In this document: in pieces, positions 22,803 to 31,859 of the stretch | How positions within the stretch are numbered: the stretch's first letter is position 1 | How the letters are laid out: every line of letters begins with the position of its first letter | Assembly: GCA_009775705.1 (NCBI GenBank) | Contig: VSQE01000009.1 | Coordinates: 1-42,106, forward strand | Reading direction: 5' to 3' | Length of the DNA stretch: 42,106 nt | Source of the DNA: Prevotellamassilia sp. | GTDB lineage: Bacteria; Bacteroidota; Bacteroidia; Bacteroidales; Bacteroidaceae | Notes under the pieces: model-generated | What the model was told of the DNA's origin: nothing | What the model saw: only the letters and a program-made list of their open reading frames with translations | Database searches by the model: none | Program-made: the position numbers and the translations under genes

Positions 22803-25348
22803 GGCCGCACCTCCTTTCCGCTGTCTTTGCCGTTTCCGTTCCGCAGGTTTCGCGCATTCTCCACCCAACGTTCGTGGCATTCCTCCACGAGCGTCAGCCT
22901 GCGTCCCTCGTCCATGTCCAGTTCGGGCAGCACATCCTTCAGCACGTCGATGATGCTCCGCTTATAGTGCATCATCTTTTCCAGCGACACGAGGTCTGCA
23001 TATATTTTTGTAATCCGGGAATCCACTTCCCGTGCGATTTCGAGCCGGTCGCTCGACCACAGCAGATGGTACACCTCCCCGGTCGGAGTCTCTTCCAATG
23101 GCGGGGTACGGGCGTATTCCGTCGTGATCTTGCACGAAGGGTGTTCCCGTGCAATCTCCGCAATACGGTCGTTCACCAGTTTCGTTTTCTCCGCGTCCGA
23201 CAGGTTCGGGTCGAGTGTCAGCACGTCGGCTACATACGTGTCGGTATATTCCGTGGTCAGTTCCCAACTGATCTGCACGATGGCACGGTGTATCTTGATA
23301 CCGAGGAAATATTTCGGTTTGCGGGCTATCGAGACCGTCGCCTTGAACGTGATGACCCCGTTGATGTTCGGCATGGTCGCCTTACGGACATAGGTGTAGC
23401 CGTTCCACGCCCCGCCGTCCTGCCATGACAGGCTGTAAGCCGTCTTACAGTCCTGCATGATGGCCGGTATGCGGTAATAGTCGTCCGTTGCCACATCGTT
23501 ATCGCCCGCCGCCTCGGCTTTTGCGTCGGTGTATTCCCGTTGTTTCTTCTGCCATTCGGACAGCTCGCTTTTCAGGCGGTCTATCTGTGTTTTGTTCGCA
23601 TTGTACTGCTGTCGGTACACCGCCGCATCTTCCACGCTCGCCTCGGCGATTTTTTTCAGCAGGTCGGCATTCTCATTCTCCAACGCATTGATTTGCGACT
23701 GAAGGGCGGCCACCTGGTTCTCCGCCTCCTGCAGCATGGCGTCCAACTCGGACAAGTCCAATTCGTTCTCCGTAACCGTGGTCTGCATGGCACACTCCTT
23801 TGAATGGGCGTTCAGGGATTTGCCGCACTTTCTGCACTTGTACTGCGTCGTGCCCTGACCAAGCGTAGCCCCGTCCGAGCAGGTTACGCTGATGGTCACG
23901 CTCTCGCAGCCCTGCAACTTCGCAGCGTCCGTCGCCTGATAGTAGTTCCGCGCATCGGATGCGATATAGTAAGTATAACCCTCCTCGTTGTCGTTGAACT
24001 CCAAGAGGCGGGCATTGAGTTGCGCCTTGAACGTGTTCAGGTCCATCGAATAGGAATCGAACACCTCCTCGTAAATGATTTCCTCCCGGTTCCAGCTTTT
24101 CTTCACATGGATTTCATAGGCATAGGCTTTCTTCGTCTGTTTGCCGCCCCGACTGATGATGTAACCGTTCTGCCAGTAGTCGATGGTGTAGGTATAGCCG
24201 TCGTTCTGACTGTTGAGCAGCTGAACCCGGCTTCTCGACCAACCGGCGTACCGTTCCGAATTGGCGAGAACCTGCTCCCGTTGCGAGGCATTGGGATAGA
24301 AGCCGGGATCGGTCGTCTCGAAACGTGTCCACTCTCCGCCGTTCAATATGCTGTTGTCGTCCGTCGGCGGGTAGTAATCGCACAGGGCGATACTCCCTTG
24401 CTCGCGACGGGCGATATACCACCGTTGCGTGTAGTAGTTTCCCGCTGTCTTGTCCAGATAATCTGTCATCCACGAGGTAAGGTCGTAGTTGCTGAAATCG
24501 AACAGTCCCGCCACGTTGTCCTCTCCGCCCACCATATCAATCAGCAGACCTCCGAGGTCATGTTCCGCCTGCTCGAAGAGCGCACCGTAATGGTCATACA
24601 GGTCGATGACCTTGCTGACCCTGCCGCCCATCAGATCATGGAAAGAACTGGTCTGCAGCAGGACGTCACCGATATTTCCGATACCAGCCGAGGCGAGACC
24701 GACACCCATGTTGTAGAGGTTGTCGATGTCGTGTTGCAGGTTCTCTTTCGTAAAGTTACCCGGCACGCTGGCGAGATCGTCCAACATACGTTGCCAGTCG
24801 ATGTCGCCCACTTCCGAGAGTTTCAGCAGAGGGGCGATGTTTCGGTTGATTTCCAGAAACACGATGTCCGAAAAGCCCAGCGTGCTGTTCGTCACCACAC
24901 TCTCGAACTGCATACACAGACTTTTCGTCTCGTCGCAGATTTTCATCAGGTAGCTGCCCCAGTAGATAGCCGTTTGAGGCGAGCGGAGCATCAGTTTCGC
25001 CACCACCCATATCTTCGGCATGATTTTCTCCGAGACCATGCGGTAAATGCGGCGGTAGTAGTAATTTTCTGTACTGCTATTCCAGATACCGAGGTCGGAA
25101 AAGGCTTTATGCTCCAAGAACTTGGAGGCAAAAATCCCCGCCGTAGCCACTTCCGCCGCATTGTAGTGCTTGAGAATGTCATCGACCTGCTCCCGGTAAT
25201 AGCTTTCCGCCACGGCTTCCGTACCGAAAGCGGTAGCCATTGCCGCCACCGTGCGTGCGTCGTAGTTCACGCTGTAATACTGCGCGTGGACCTGCTGCAC
25301 AACGGCGAGCGACAGGAGTATAAGGATAAGTGACAGCCGTTTCATCAT
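22799..25348 (-). CDS. Large secreted conjugation-operon protein with zinc-ribbon-like and coiled-coil segments
   Basis: This 849-residue exported protein has a signal peptide (LSLILILLSLAVVQQVHAQ). The helical N-terminal half contains YYSVNYDARTVAAMATAFG and aromatic repeats. Near residue 510 is a zinc-ribbon-like cysteine set (CRKCGKSLNAHSKEC), unusual for an exported protein. A coiled coil follows at about residues 540-620 (NQVAALQSQINALENENADL), then a beta-rich region and a helical tail. Two ATGs at 25348/25345 are possible starts. It sits between the alpha-CTD-like gene and the TraI-position gene. I know no functional assignment; a periplasmic scaffold or pilus-tip role is only a suggestion. 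Confidence 0.75.
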   Translation of the reverse strand: MMKRLSLILILLSLAVVQQVHAQYYSVNYDARTVAAMATAFGTEAVAESYYREQVDDILKHYNAAEVATAGIFASKFLEHKAFSDLGIWNSSTENYYYRRIYRMVSEKIMPKIWVVAKLMLRSPQTAIYWGSYLMKICDETKSLCMQFESVVTNSTLGFSDIVFLEINRNIAPLLKLSEVGDIDWQRMLDDLASVPGNFTKENLQHDIDNLYNMGVGLASAGIGNIGDVLLQTSSFHDLMGGRVSKVIDLYDHYGALFEQAEHDLGGLLIDMVGGEDNVAGLFDFSNYDLTSWMTDYLDKTAGNYYTQRWYIARREQGSIALCDYYPPTDDNSILNGGEWTRFETTDPGFYPNASQREQVLANSERYAGWSRSRVQLLNSQNDGYTYTIDYWQNGYIISRGGKQTKKAYAYEIHVKKSWNREEIIYEEVFDSYSMDLNTFKAQLNARLLEFNDNEEGYTYYIASDARNYYQATDAAKLQGCESVTISVTCSDGATLGQGTTQYKCRKCGKSLNAHSKECAMQTTVTENELDLSELDAMLQEAENQVAALQSQINALENENADLLKKIAEASVEDAAVYRQQYNANKTQIDRLKSELSEWQKKQREYTDAKAEAAGDNDVATDDYYRIPAIMQDCKTAYSLSWQDGGAWNGYTYVRKATMPNINGVITFKATVSIARKPKYFLGIKIHRAIVQISWELTTEYTDTYVADVLTLDPNLSDAEKTKLVNDRIAEIAREHPSCKITTEYARTPPLEETPTGEVYHLLWSSDRLEIAREVDSRITKIYADLVSLEKMMHYKRSIIDVLKDVLPELDMDEGRRLTLVEECHERWVENARNLRNGNGKDSGKEVRP

Positions 25349-25379
25349 GGATTCCTCTCCGGTTAAAAACAGATATCCG

Positions 25380-25790
25380 TCAACGGTGCGTCATGCCTCT
25401 TAGTGCACGTATCAGTCCGTCGGCCTCATATACGGCGGAATTTGCCACCAGACGGTGATGTATGAATACCTCCTTGGCGATCTCGTACCTGCGTTGTTCC
25501 CACTTCGCCTCTTCTTCCTCGTCCTGTACGGAATTTTCTATGCCGGCGTATTCGTCCAGTTCCTTACCGAGCATCCCCAACCGGAGATTGTATCTTTCCA
25601 GAACATCCTCTATTTCCTCAATGCTTTTTCTTCCCATGTCGCGTACCCTTACCAAGTCCTTTCCGGGCCATTGGCACAAATCCCGGATGGTCTTGATGTC
25701 GAACTCACGGAATATCCGCTGGATACGGGCTTCATATTTGCTCCCGAACTCAAGTGTCTTTACACTTTGGCTAATGTCTATCTTTTCCAT
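25380..25790 (-). CDS. RNA polymerase alpha-CTD-like protein
   Basis: This 136-residue protein contains the helix-hairpin-helix core of the alpha subunit C-terminal domain at residues 30-72. DIKTIRDLCQWPGKDLVRV is followed by RDMGRKSIEEIEDVLERYN, matching the alphaCTD pattern in which LxRxGI...LxxxSxxxLxxIKGLGxKSxxEIxxxL binds UP-element DNA. It has no alpha N-terminal assembly domain. The C-terminal half is helical and charged. It sits inside the conjugation operon between traG and the large secreted protein gene (23-base gap to traG). It may recruit or compete with host RNA polymerase, or simply bind DNA. Confidence 0.8.
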   Translation of the reverse strand: MEKIDISQSVKTLEFGSKYEARIQRIFREFDIKTIRDLCQWPGKDLVRVRDMGRKSIEEIEDVLERYNLRLGMLGKELDEYAGIENSVQDEEEEAKWEQRRYEIAKEVFIHHRLVANSAVYEADGLIRALRGMTHR

Positions 25791-25813
25791 TTTTGTAATT
25801 AATGATTTGATTG

Positions 25814-28519
25814 TTATTGTTTTACATGAAGGTTCAATACCTGCCCGGCCTCGTTGACCTTTTGGGCGAACGGCAGGGACTTCCCGATACCGCTGGCGTT
25901 CCAGTCCCGGCAGTACGCCTCAATAGCTTCCTGATGACTGCACCGCAGTTCCCGTTTATAGAGTTTCAAGGCTTCTTTCTCCGCCCGCTCCGTGGTGTAG
26001 GTCATGTAACATTCTCTTGGTTCTTCTACACCGTACACGCCGCTGGTCGTTCCCCGGCGGATGAACACCTCGCGGAAGAAACTGCGCCCTTCCTTGTTTT
26101 CCAGCCGGTTGATGGTGAATATCTTCTTGCAGTCCACGTCAGTAAGGCCGAGGATAGCCTTGATTTCATCGAACCGCTCACGGAACTTGCTCTGGTCGAG
26201 CAGCATCACCACGTCCGAGTTGTTGATGATGGCTTCCTTGACGATAGGGCTGCCGATGATGTCCTGTATCTCCTGTGTCACCACGCCGACCGAAGCCCAG
26301 AACTTACGGGCCGTCTTGTACATAAACTTGATGTATTCGGCCATGAGCGGGCTGGCAATCGCCTTCCACGCTTCCTCTATGACCAGGACTTTGCGGTTCT
26401 TCTTGATACGCATCTTCTGTAAGAATACGTCCATGATAATCAGCGTGACAAGAGGGAACAGGAGAGGATCATCTTTTATACTGTCGATTTCGAAGACGAT
26501 GAACGTCTCATCAAACAGTGAACTGTCCATGTTCTCGTTCAGCGTCTTTTCATGATTGCCTCCCCGGTAGAAGTCCTTCATCATGTAACGGTACGTCGAG
26601 ATGTCGATGCCCGAAATGTGGTTCTCGGTACAGATGTCGGGGATGCGCTGCACGGAAAACTCATAGAACGAGTTGAACGACAGCTCTTCCACTTTTAGCT
26701 CCTTACGGCGGCGTTCCATCTCGTCGATCATGCGCTCGATACGCCCGGCCCGCTCTCCTTCGTCCTCGTCCCGCTTCTCGGTACGGTTACGGTCGTCGAT
26801 GAGCAGCCCCTTACGCAAATCCTCCCGTTGCAGGGGCGTGAAGCCGTCGAAACCGTTGAAATAGGTGTCGTAATACTCCGTGATGACCTGTTCTATCAGG
26901 CGGTCCTCCGTCTTCGTGACCGTACCCTGCGAGCCTTTCCAGATGAGCAGTACGAGGTTTTTCAGGAAGCCCGTTTTCTCCACATTCATTTCAACCCGGT
27001 TGATGCGGAACGGGTTCATGGTAATCGGTCTTTCCTCGGTATAGGAAATGTACTTGCCGCCGAGGTATTCGCAAAGGCCCTCGTAGCTGTTACCCGTATC
27101 GACCATCACCACGTCTGTGCCCTGCTCGTACAACTGGCGCACGACAGAGTTCATGTGGAAGCTCTTGCCGCTGCCCGAAGGCCCTAAACAAAAGAAATTC
27201 GAGTTGTCCGTCAGTTTGTTTTTCCCTTCCTTTCCCGTGATGTCGATAGCTACCGGCACGCCTTGGCGGTCCGTGTAGTAAATTTTCAGCGGTGTTTCTT
27301 CGCTGTGCTGTATGTGCTCCTTATACATCAGGCACACCGCCGCGTCACCCAGCGTCAGGAAGCGGTCATAGTCCTCGTTCATGCCGTAGCAGTTACCCGG
27401 AAACGAGTTTACGAACAGTTCCAGCTGGTTGTACGCCCTTTTGGAAATATGGATACCCATACGTCCGAAAGCATTCTCCAAATGGTTCGTGCATTTTTGC
27501 AGGTCCGTACCAGTCGGTACGGCGACAATCAGGTTGAAATGAGTGTACACGAGCTGCTTGCTTTCCCGCGCGATGACCTCCTGTACCCGCTTGATGTCCT
27601 CCACGGCCATCTGGTTGCTCGGATTGGGAATACTGGCGTGCCGGTTCTTCTTTTTGTCCAGCAGGGCCAGTTCCCTTTTCTGATTGGGCAGGAAGACAAT
27701 CTGGTTATAGATGACAGCCTCCGCACTCGGAATGCTGTCAATGGCAGCCAGCAGGTCCACGGGCATATCCGTGTTATTGACCTCTATATTGGTATAAGGT
27801 CTTATCAGTGAAGGCAGTGCGGCGCAGTCCACATCGACAAGACTATATACCTTGCAGCGTTTGTCGCCCATCGAGACTGTCTCGTCGTCTGCCTTGAAGT
27901 TGGTCATCGACACGATCCGGTCCTTGAAGTTCATGGCGAAATAGCGGTCCACGTATTCGCTCGCCTCGGCTTTGTTCAGGAACTTGGCCTGTACCCCGGC
28001 ATCGTGCAGCTGGTCATGCACTTTGCGGATCTTGACCAGAAAATCGCGCCACTTCTTGTTGTCGAACGAGAACAGTCGGCTCTTCTTCGTCTCCTGTGTG
28101 ATAGTCAGGTAACACACGCTGTCCGTGTAGTTGCGCCCCTTGAAGTAACGGAAGTAGGCCGACGAGAGGAACTCGTGTTTGTCGCCCGTCTCGTTCTCGA
28201 ACTGTTTCCTGACGAAGATGTCCTGTTTGTGCAGGGCATATCCTTCGCCGAGCGTCTGTGCGAGGGCGGTGAAAAGGTGCGTGAACTCATAGTAGCTGTC
28301 AATGTTCGCGCAGTATTTTTGCACGGGGTTCTCTATTTTCAGGATAGCAGAATATTCGCCCGTCTTGGTATAGAGCACGCCCACGCCGTTCGTCTCTTCC
28401 ACGGAAAAATAGATGTCCTGAAAGATACGCTTGCGCTTGCCTCCGGTACCGAACGCATAGACCGACAGGGCCATGCCGGCACACAAGGCGATAAAAAGTA
28501 GAATGATGTACAAAGTCAT
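25814..28519 (-). CDS. traG: Conjugation ATPase TraG (VirB4-like)
   Basis: This 901-residue protein has an N-terminal membrane segment (LYIILLFIALCAGMALSVYA), then the TraG N-terminal domain. The P-loop LGPSGSGKSFHMNSVV is near residue 445, and the Walker B/catalytic segment KVLVIEEAWKAI is near residue 715, followed by TQEIQDIIGS. It is the largest cytoplasmic ATPase of the transfer machine, homologous to VirB4, and powers pilus assembly and substrate export. The start at 28519 (MTLYIILL) is preferred over 28582 because the extra N-terminus runs into the GC-rich hairpin region after traF. The gene appears intact. Confidence 0.93.
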   Translation of the reverse strand: MTLYIILLFIALCAGMALSVYAFGTGGKRKRIFQDIYFSVEETNGVGVLYTKTGEYSAILKIENPVQKYCANIDSYYEFTHLFTALAQTLGEGYALHKQDIFVRKQFENETGDKHEFLSSAYFRYFKGRNYTDSVCYLTITQETKKSRLFSFDNKKWRDFLVKIRKVHDQLHDAGVQAKFLNKAEASEYVDRYFAMNFKDRIVSMTNFKADDETVSMGDKRCKVYSLVDVDCAALPSLIRPYTNIEVNNTDMPVDLLAAIDSIPSAEAVIYNQIVFLPNQKRELALLDKKKNRHASIPNPSNQMAVEDIKRVQEVIARESKQLVYTHFNLIVAVPTGTDLQKCTNHLENAFGRMGIHISKRAYNQLELFVNSFPGNCYGMNEDYDRFLTLGDAAVCLMYKEHIQHSEETPLKIYYTDRQGVPVAIDITGKEGKNKLTDNSNFFCLGPSGSGKSFHMNSVVRQLYEQGTDVVMVDTGNSYEGLCEYLGGKYISYTEERPITMNPFRINRVEMNVEKTGFLKNLVLLIWKGSQGTVTKTEDRLIEQVITEYYDTYFNGFDGFTPLQREDLRKGLLIDDRNRTEKRDEDEGERAGRIERMIDEMERRRKELKVEELSFNSFYEFSVQRIPDICTENHISGIDISTYRYMMKDFYRGGNHEKTLNENMDSSLFDETFIVFEIDSIKDDPLLFPLVTLIIMDVFLQKMRIKKNRKVLVIEEAWKAIASPLMAEYIKFMYKTARKFWASVGVVTQEIQDIIGSPIVKEAIINNSDVVMLLDQSKFRERFDEIKAILGLTDVDCKKIFTINRLENKEGRSFFREVFIRRGTTSGVYGVEEPRECYMTYTTERAEKEALKLYKRELRCSHQEAIEAYCRDWNASGIGKSLPFAQKVNEAGQVLNLHVKQ

Positions 28520-28625
28520 CTTAAAATACGATAAAAAAGGCCGGGCCGCCCGGATTTCAGGCGGCCGGCCCGCGTTCAACATTCAACAAGACCACACGTT
28601 GCCCGTGATGGTTTTTCTTTTCTTC

Positions 28626-28922
28626 TCACAGCTTCTTCGAGTGGGCGTAGATATACACCCCGCGCCCGTCTTTCTTGGTATGCAGCCCTTTCCGCTGTTT
28701 GAGCATGATAAGGGCGATACCCGTCGAGACGACCGCAACCAGCACGACCAGTCCGACCACGAACCCTGCGAGACAGTAGGCGATGATAAAGCCGACGATG
28801 GCTCCGCCGGCAACGCCTGCCGCCCAGTAGATATAGCGTCCCTGGATGCCCATGAACTCCAAAGGCCGTTGAAGACCTTTGAACAGCGGGTAGTCAGGGT
28901 AGCGTTCGTCCTTGCCTTTCAT
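28626..28922 (-). CDS. traF: Conjugal transfer protein TraF (DUF4133, VirB3-like)
   Basis: This 98-residue protein has the pattern YPDYPLFKGLQRPLEFMGIQ near the start and two adjacent membrane spans (YWAAGVAGGAIVGFIIAYCL; FVVGLVVLVAVVSTGIALIM). This is the DUF4133 signature of Bacteroides TraF, thought to correspond to VirB3. It starts 12 bases after the second exon of the split TraE gene and precedes traG by about 106 bases, where a GC-rich inverted repeat (GGCCGGCC... at 28540-28575) is seen. Confidence 0.9.
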   Translation of the reverse strand: MKGKDERYPDYPLFKGLQRPLEFMGIQGRYIYWAAGVAGGAIVGFIIAYCLAGFVVGLVVLVAVVSTGIALIMLKQRKGLHTKKDGRGVYIYAHSKKL

Positions 28923-28934
28923 CGTGCGGAAGGT

Positions 28935-29044
28935 TTATGCGCCGATACCGAAGAACATCGGAAGTGCTTGTGCGGCAGCGATTAAGAAAATACATGCGCC
29001 CACGACCATCATGATTTTCTTCTTCACGTCCTGTTCCTCGTTGT
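28935..29044 (-). CDS. traE: TraE paralogue (DUF4134), exon 2
   Basis: This is the 3' exon of a DUF4134 gene split by a group II intron. It begins with two bases that complete a codon with the last base of exon 1, giving Asn. It then reads NEEQDVKKKIMMVVGACIFL and a final hydrophobic segment to the stop. Alignment with the upstream paralogue at 31860 (MNTGEDGITKSVVTLVGACL) supports the joint. The spliced protein would have 121 residues: a signal peptide plus two membrane spans, the VirB2/TraC pilin-like layout. Without splicing the protein is truncated. Confidence 0.85.
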
Positions 29045-29106
29045 GTGGGCTAAGCACCCAGCGCCATACCCACCTTGCGGTGGGCGGTTTCCGAGTACTC
29101 GCCCCC

Positions 29107-29140
29107 AAACCGTACTTACATGTCTCCATGTATACGGCTT
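29107..29140 (-). ncRNA. Group II intron domain V
   Basis: The - strand reads AGCCGTATACATG, a GAGA tetraloop, then CATGTAAGTACGGTT. This is the diagnostic 34-nt catalytic hairpin with the AGC triad at its base and a two-base bulge. It begins 14 bases after the reverse transcriptase stop codon. Confidence 0.85.
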
Positions 29141-29153
29141 TCCATTAGTAACA

Positions 29154-30965
29154 TTACTCTTTACCATAGTTCTGAATCATTGAGTTGCAGTCCTCGCAGA
29201 CAACAAGTGTCTTGCGATGTCTTTGGAGCATCAGTTTCTCCCACTCATTATTGCCTTTCAGCTTGGTGAGTGTCCTCACATGGTGCATGACTACTTTCCC
29301 ATCCTTACCACAAAGTTCACACCGTCCATCCTTCAACCTTTCCACAAGGCTCGGATATGGCACATACATGGTCTGTGGCAGTTTGTCATAGTCAACATCG
29401 AACTGCGCATTTCTCTTTTTGAAACCCTCATTGTAGAAGACTCTGTACTTCTGCTTTCCCTTGGCATCGTTGTACGGAATGACAAAGTCCTTGTCCTTCT
29501 GATACTTCTGGCGAACTTTCCTTGCGGAAGTGTTCAGTTTCCAGCCAAGTGTCTTGAACATACTCATCTTCATAATGAAGGCGAAAGATGCACATTCTTT
29601 GGACACGTTTGCGGCAAGTGAATAGTAGTTGTAAAGTCCTCTGATTTCCGCATTGTATTGGGCAAGAATATCTTCGGGCTTCATTGGAGTCATATATCTG
29701 CGAGGCTTTGACCACCAAATGTCTTTGCCGTCAATGTTTCTGACCTCCAAAGCGTTGTATTCAGTGAGCTTCTTTTGTATCACAGCCGAGTTAAGGGTTA
29801 ACACCACTGCGCCGTTGAAGTCTCTTTTGAGTACTCCGTCCCTGTTCCTTTTCACTGCATCTGACTTTCTGATGAAGATTTCATATCCAAGAAATTTCGC
29901 CTTGTCTTGTGCGTGTGTTATCAAAGTTTTCTCATCGGACAATTCAAGTTTGAGTTGTTCTCTCATGAATTGGGTGATGTCCGCTTTGATGGTCTCGCAT
30001 TCAGACTTGCTTCCGATAACCGATATAAGGAAATCGTCCGCGTATCTTACATACTGCAATCTTCTAAAGTCCGCATCCATTGCATCCTTGTGAGGAGTGG
30101 ACAGCATCTGTTTGCTCAGTTGGGCAATTTCATACAGATAGTTTTTCCGCATCTGCTCATCGGATGTTTTCTGCAACTTCTGTTTCAGCCTGTTCTTCTT
30201 ATTGTTCAAACGCCAGTATTCGGGATTGATGCTGCGTCTGTCACCTTTGCGGAATTTGGCTGCGTACTCCTTGATATACTTGTCGAACTTGTCAAGGTAG
30301 ATGTTAGCCAATATGGGGCTGATTATTCCACCTTGCGGAGTTCCTGAGTACGTCTTGTTGTACTTCCAGTCCTCCACATACCCTGCATTGAAGAATTTAC
30401 GGATAAGTCTTAGGAAGCGTTCGTCTGATATGCGTTCACGAAGAATGCTAATCAGTACGTTGTGGTCTATGTTGTCAAAGAAGCCTTTGATGTCTCCCTC
30501 GATAAACCACTTTGCTCCCGCAAAAGACTTCTGTATCATACCCAATGCCGTGTGGCAGCTTCGGTGCGGTCGGAAACCATGTGAAGTGCCTTCAAAATGA
30601 CCTTCATAAATGGCTTCAAGCAGCAGTCTAACTACCTCCTGCACCAATTTGTCCTCGAATGAGGGAATACCGAGCGGACGTTTCTTGCCGTTCTTCTTCG
30701 GTATGTACACTCTGCGTGCAGGGTGGGGTTGGTAACTTTCGTCCTTTAAGGACACAATCAATCTTTCAATCCTTTCAAGACTCATCTCATCGATGGTCTT
30801 GCCGTCAGTTCCGGGTGTCATGTTGCCTTGCTTCGCATAGATGCGTTGGTAGGCTACAGCGAACATCTCTTCACTGAACAGATACCGATACAGTCGCTCG
30901 TACTTATAATCCGAACTTTGACTGTGGTCACTTAGAGCTTTTAATACTCTTTCTGATTTTTCCAT
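29154..30965 (-). CDS. ltrA: Group II intron reverse transcriptase/maturase with HNH endonuclease
   Basis: This 603-residue multifunctional intron protein splices its host RNA and reinserts it into DNA. Reverse transcriptase blocks are visible: RRVYIPKKNGKKRPLGIPSF near residue 80, TSHGFRPHRSCHTAL, the GTPQGGIISPILANIYLDKF block, and the catalytic YVRYADDFLIS near residue 308. A maturase (X) domain follows around residues 430-500. The C-terminus has an HNH nuclease with zinc ligands: CELCGKDGKVVMHH near residue 545 and CEDCN near residue 590. All key residues are present, so the intron is likely active. It starts at ATG 30965 within domain IV and ends just before domain V. Confidence 0.93.
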   Translation of the reverse strand: MEKSERVLKALSDHSQSSDYKYERLYRYLFSEEMFAVAYQRIYAKQGNMTPGTDGKTIDEMSLERIERLIVSLKDESYQPHPARRVYIPKKNGKKRPLGIPSFEDKLVQEVVRLLLEAIYEGHFEGTSHGFRPHRSCHTALGMIQKSFAGAKWFIEGDIKGFFDNIDHNVLISILRERISDERFLRLIRKFFNAGYVEDWKYNKTYSGTPQGGIISPILANIYLDKFDKYIKEYAAKFRKGDRRSINPEYWRLNNKKNRLKQKLQKTSDEQMRKNYLYEIAQLSKQMLSTPHKDAMDADFRRLQYVRYADDFLISVIGSKSECETIKADITQFMREQLKLELSDEKTLITHAQDKAKFLGYEIFIRKSDAVKRNRDGVLKRDFNGAVVLTLNSAVIQKKLTEYNALEVRNIDGKDIWWSKPRRYMTPMKPEDILAQYNAEIRGLYNYYSLAANVSKECASFAFIMKMSMFKTLGWKLNTSARKVRQKYQKDKDFVIPYNDAKGKQKYRVFYNEGFKKRNAQFDVDYDKLPQTMYVPYPSLVERLKDGRCELCGKDGKVVMHHVRTLTKLKGNNEWEKLMLQRHRKTLVVCEDCNSMIQNYGKE

Positions 30966-31529
30966 ACGTCTTACACGTTTTCAAAATTTGTATTAAAACA
31001 TTACTAACTGTTCCCCTTCGCCATGTACAAGGCATTACCTTGCTCGGACTACTATGGGAACTCCGTTACCATATTGGATATTCAAAGCCAAAGCTCATAG
31101 CCACTTTCATGGCTTTCCAACTTAGGTAATCTCCGTTTAGCTGCATGATAACTATTAGCACGACAGATTGTCGGATACGACTTCCGCCCTTTTCTCCGCT
31201 TACTGCGGTTGCGTTGTGGCTGGTTCTTTGCTATAACACCAATGACGTTGTCTAAGTGCCACAATGCGACGTTTGTAAAAGCCTTCCGTCGCAGCTACAT
31301 CTTTTGTCGCTGGGCTATCGTTCAATCAGTATGGACTTTATCCTCATATCTGTCTTTCTCCCTCGCAATTCAGTCGCAGTCTGGCTTTTGACTGACTTAT
31401 TGCTTTCCCAAAGTGCTATTTTCACCTTTAGGTTTCCCCTCGGGCTTATTTGGGTGGAAGTAGGTCACTTGAACCCTGACCTATCCTCTTGCTAAAGAGG
31501 TATTTATCATGCAACCATTACGGACGCAC

Positions 31530-31785
31530 TCATGGCGATGTACACCGAGATAGCGCCTACGATAGCCACAACACCGGCAATGGCGTAACACAGTTTGACC
31601 ATGATGGGAACGTACTTGGCGATTTCCTCCGTCACGGTAGCCAGTGCAGTCGTACCGGCGGAATAATCGCCTGCGGAGTTCTGGGCCATGACGGCCGTCG
31701 TGCCACACAGCAACATCAGTGTGAGCATCTGTACTTTTTTAGCAGAAAACATTTTTTTCATTTGTCTTTTTGTTTTTTGAAACAT
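31530..31785 (-). CDS. traE: TraE paralogue (DUF4134), exon 1
   Basis: The 5' exon encodes residues 1-85 plus one base of codon 86. It contains a signal peptide (MLTLMLLCGTTAVMAQNSAG) and the first membrane span (LCYAIAGVVAIVGAISVYIA), ending ...IAM. Reading straight on into the intron adds eight residues (SASVMVA plus the stop), so the unspliced product lacks the second span. It starts about 75 bases after its paralogue at 31860. Confidence 0.85.
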
Positions 31786-31859
31786 GATTATTTATTTTAG
31801 GGTAAGTATTGCAGTTCTTTCGAATCGTTATGGCGGTACTTGATTCCTGCCTCCCGTTT

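Larger units (their letters stand above)
29045..31529 (-). mobile_element. Group II intron inserted in a traE-type gene
   Basis: A 2485-base group II intron lies in the sense orientation of the tra operon. Its 5' end on the - strand reads GTGCGTCC (consensus GUGYG) right after exon 1 ...GCCATGA. Its 3' end is ...GCCCAC, fitting the terminal AY rule. The ribozyme domains I-III occupy about 30966-31529, the reverse transcriptase lies in domain IV, domain V is at 29107-29140 and domain VI at about 29050-29106. IBS2 (TACATC, exon -13 to -8) has a perfect six-base complement in the intron at 31296-31301, a candidate EBS2. A weaker EBS1 candidate is at 31143-31148. Confidence 0.9.

Noticed and set aside
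23804..25333. Long + strand open frame (509 codons) antisense to the large secreted protein
   Set aside because: It mirrors the real gene on the other strand; the translation has no domain and there is no upstream signal.
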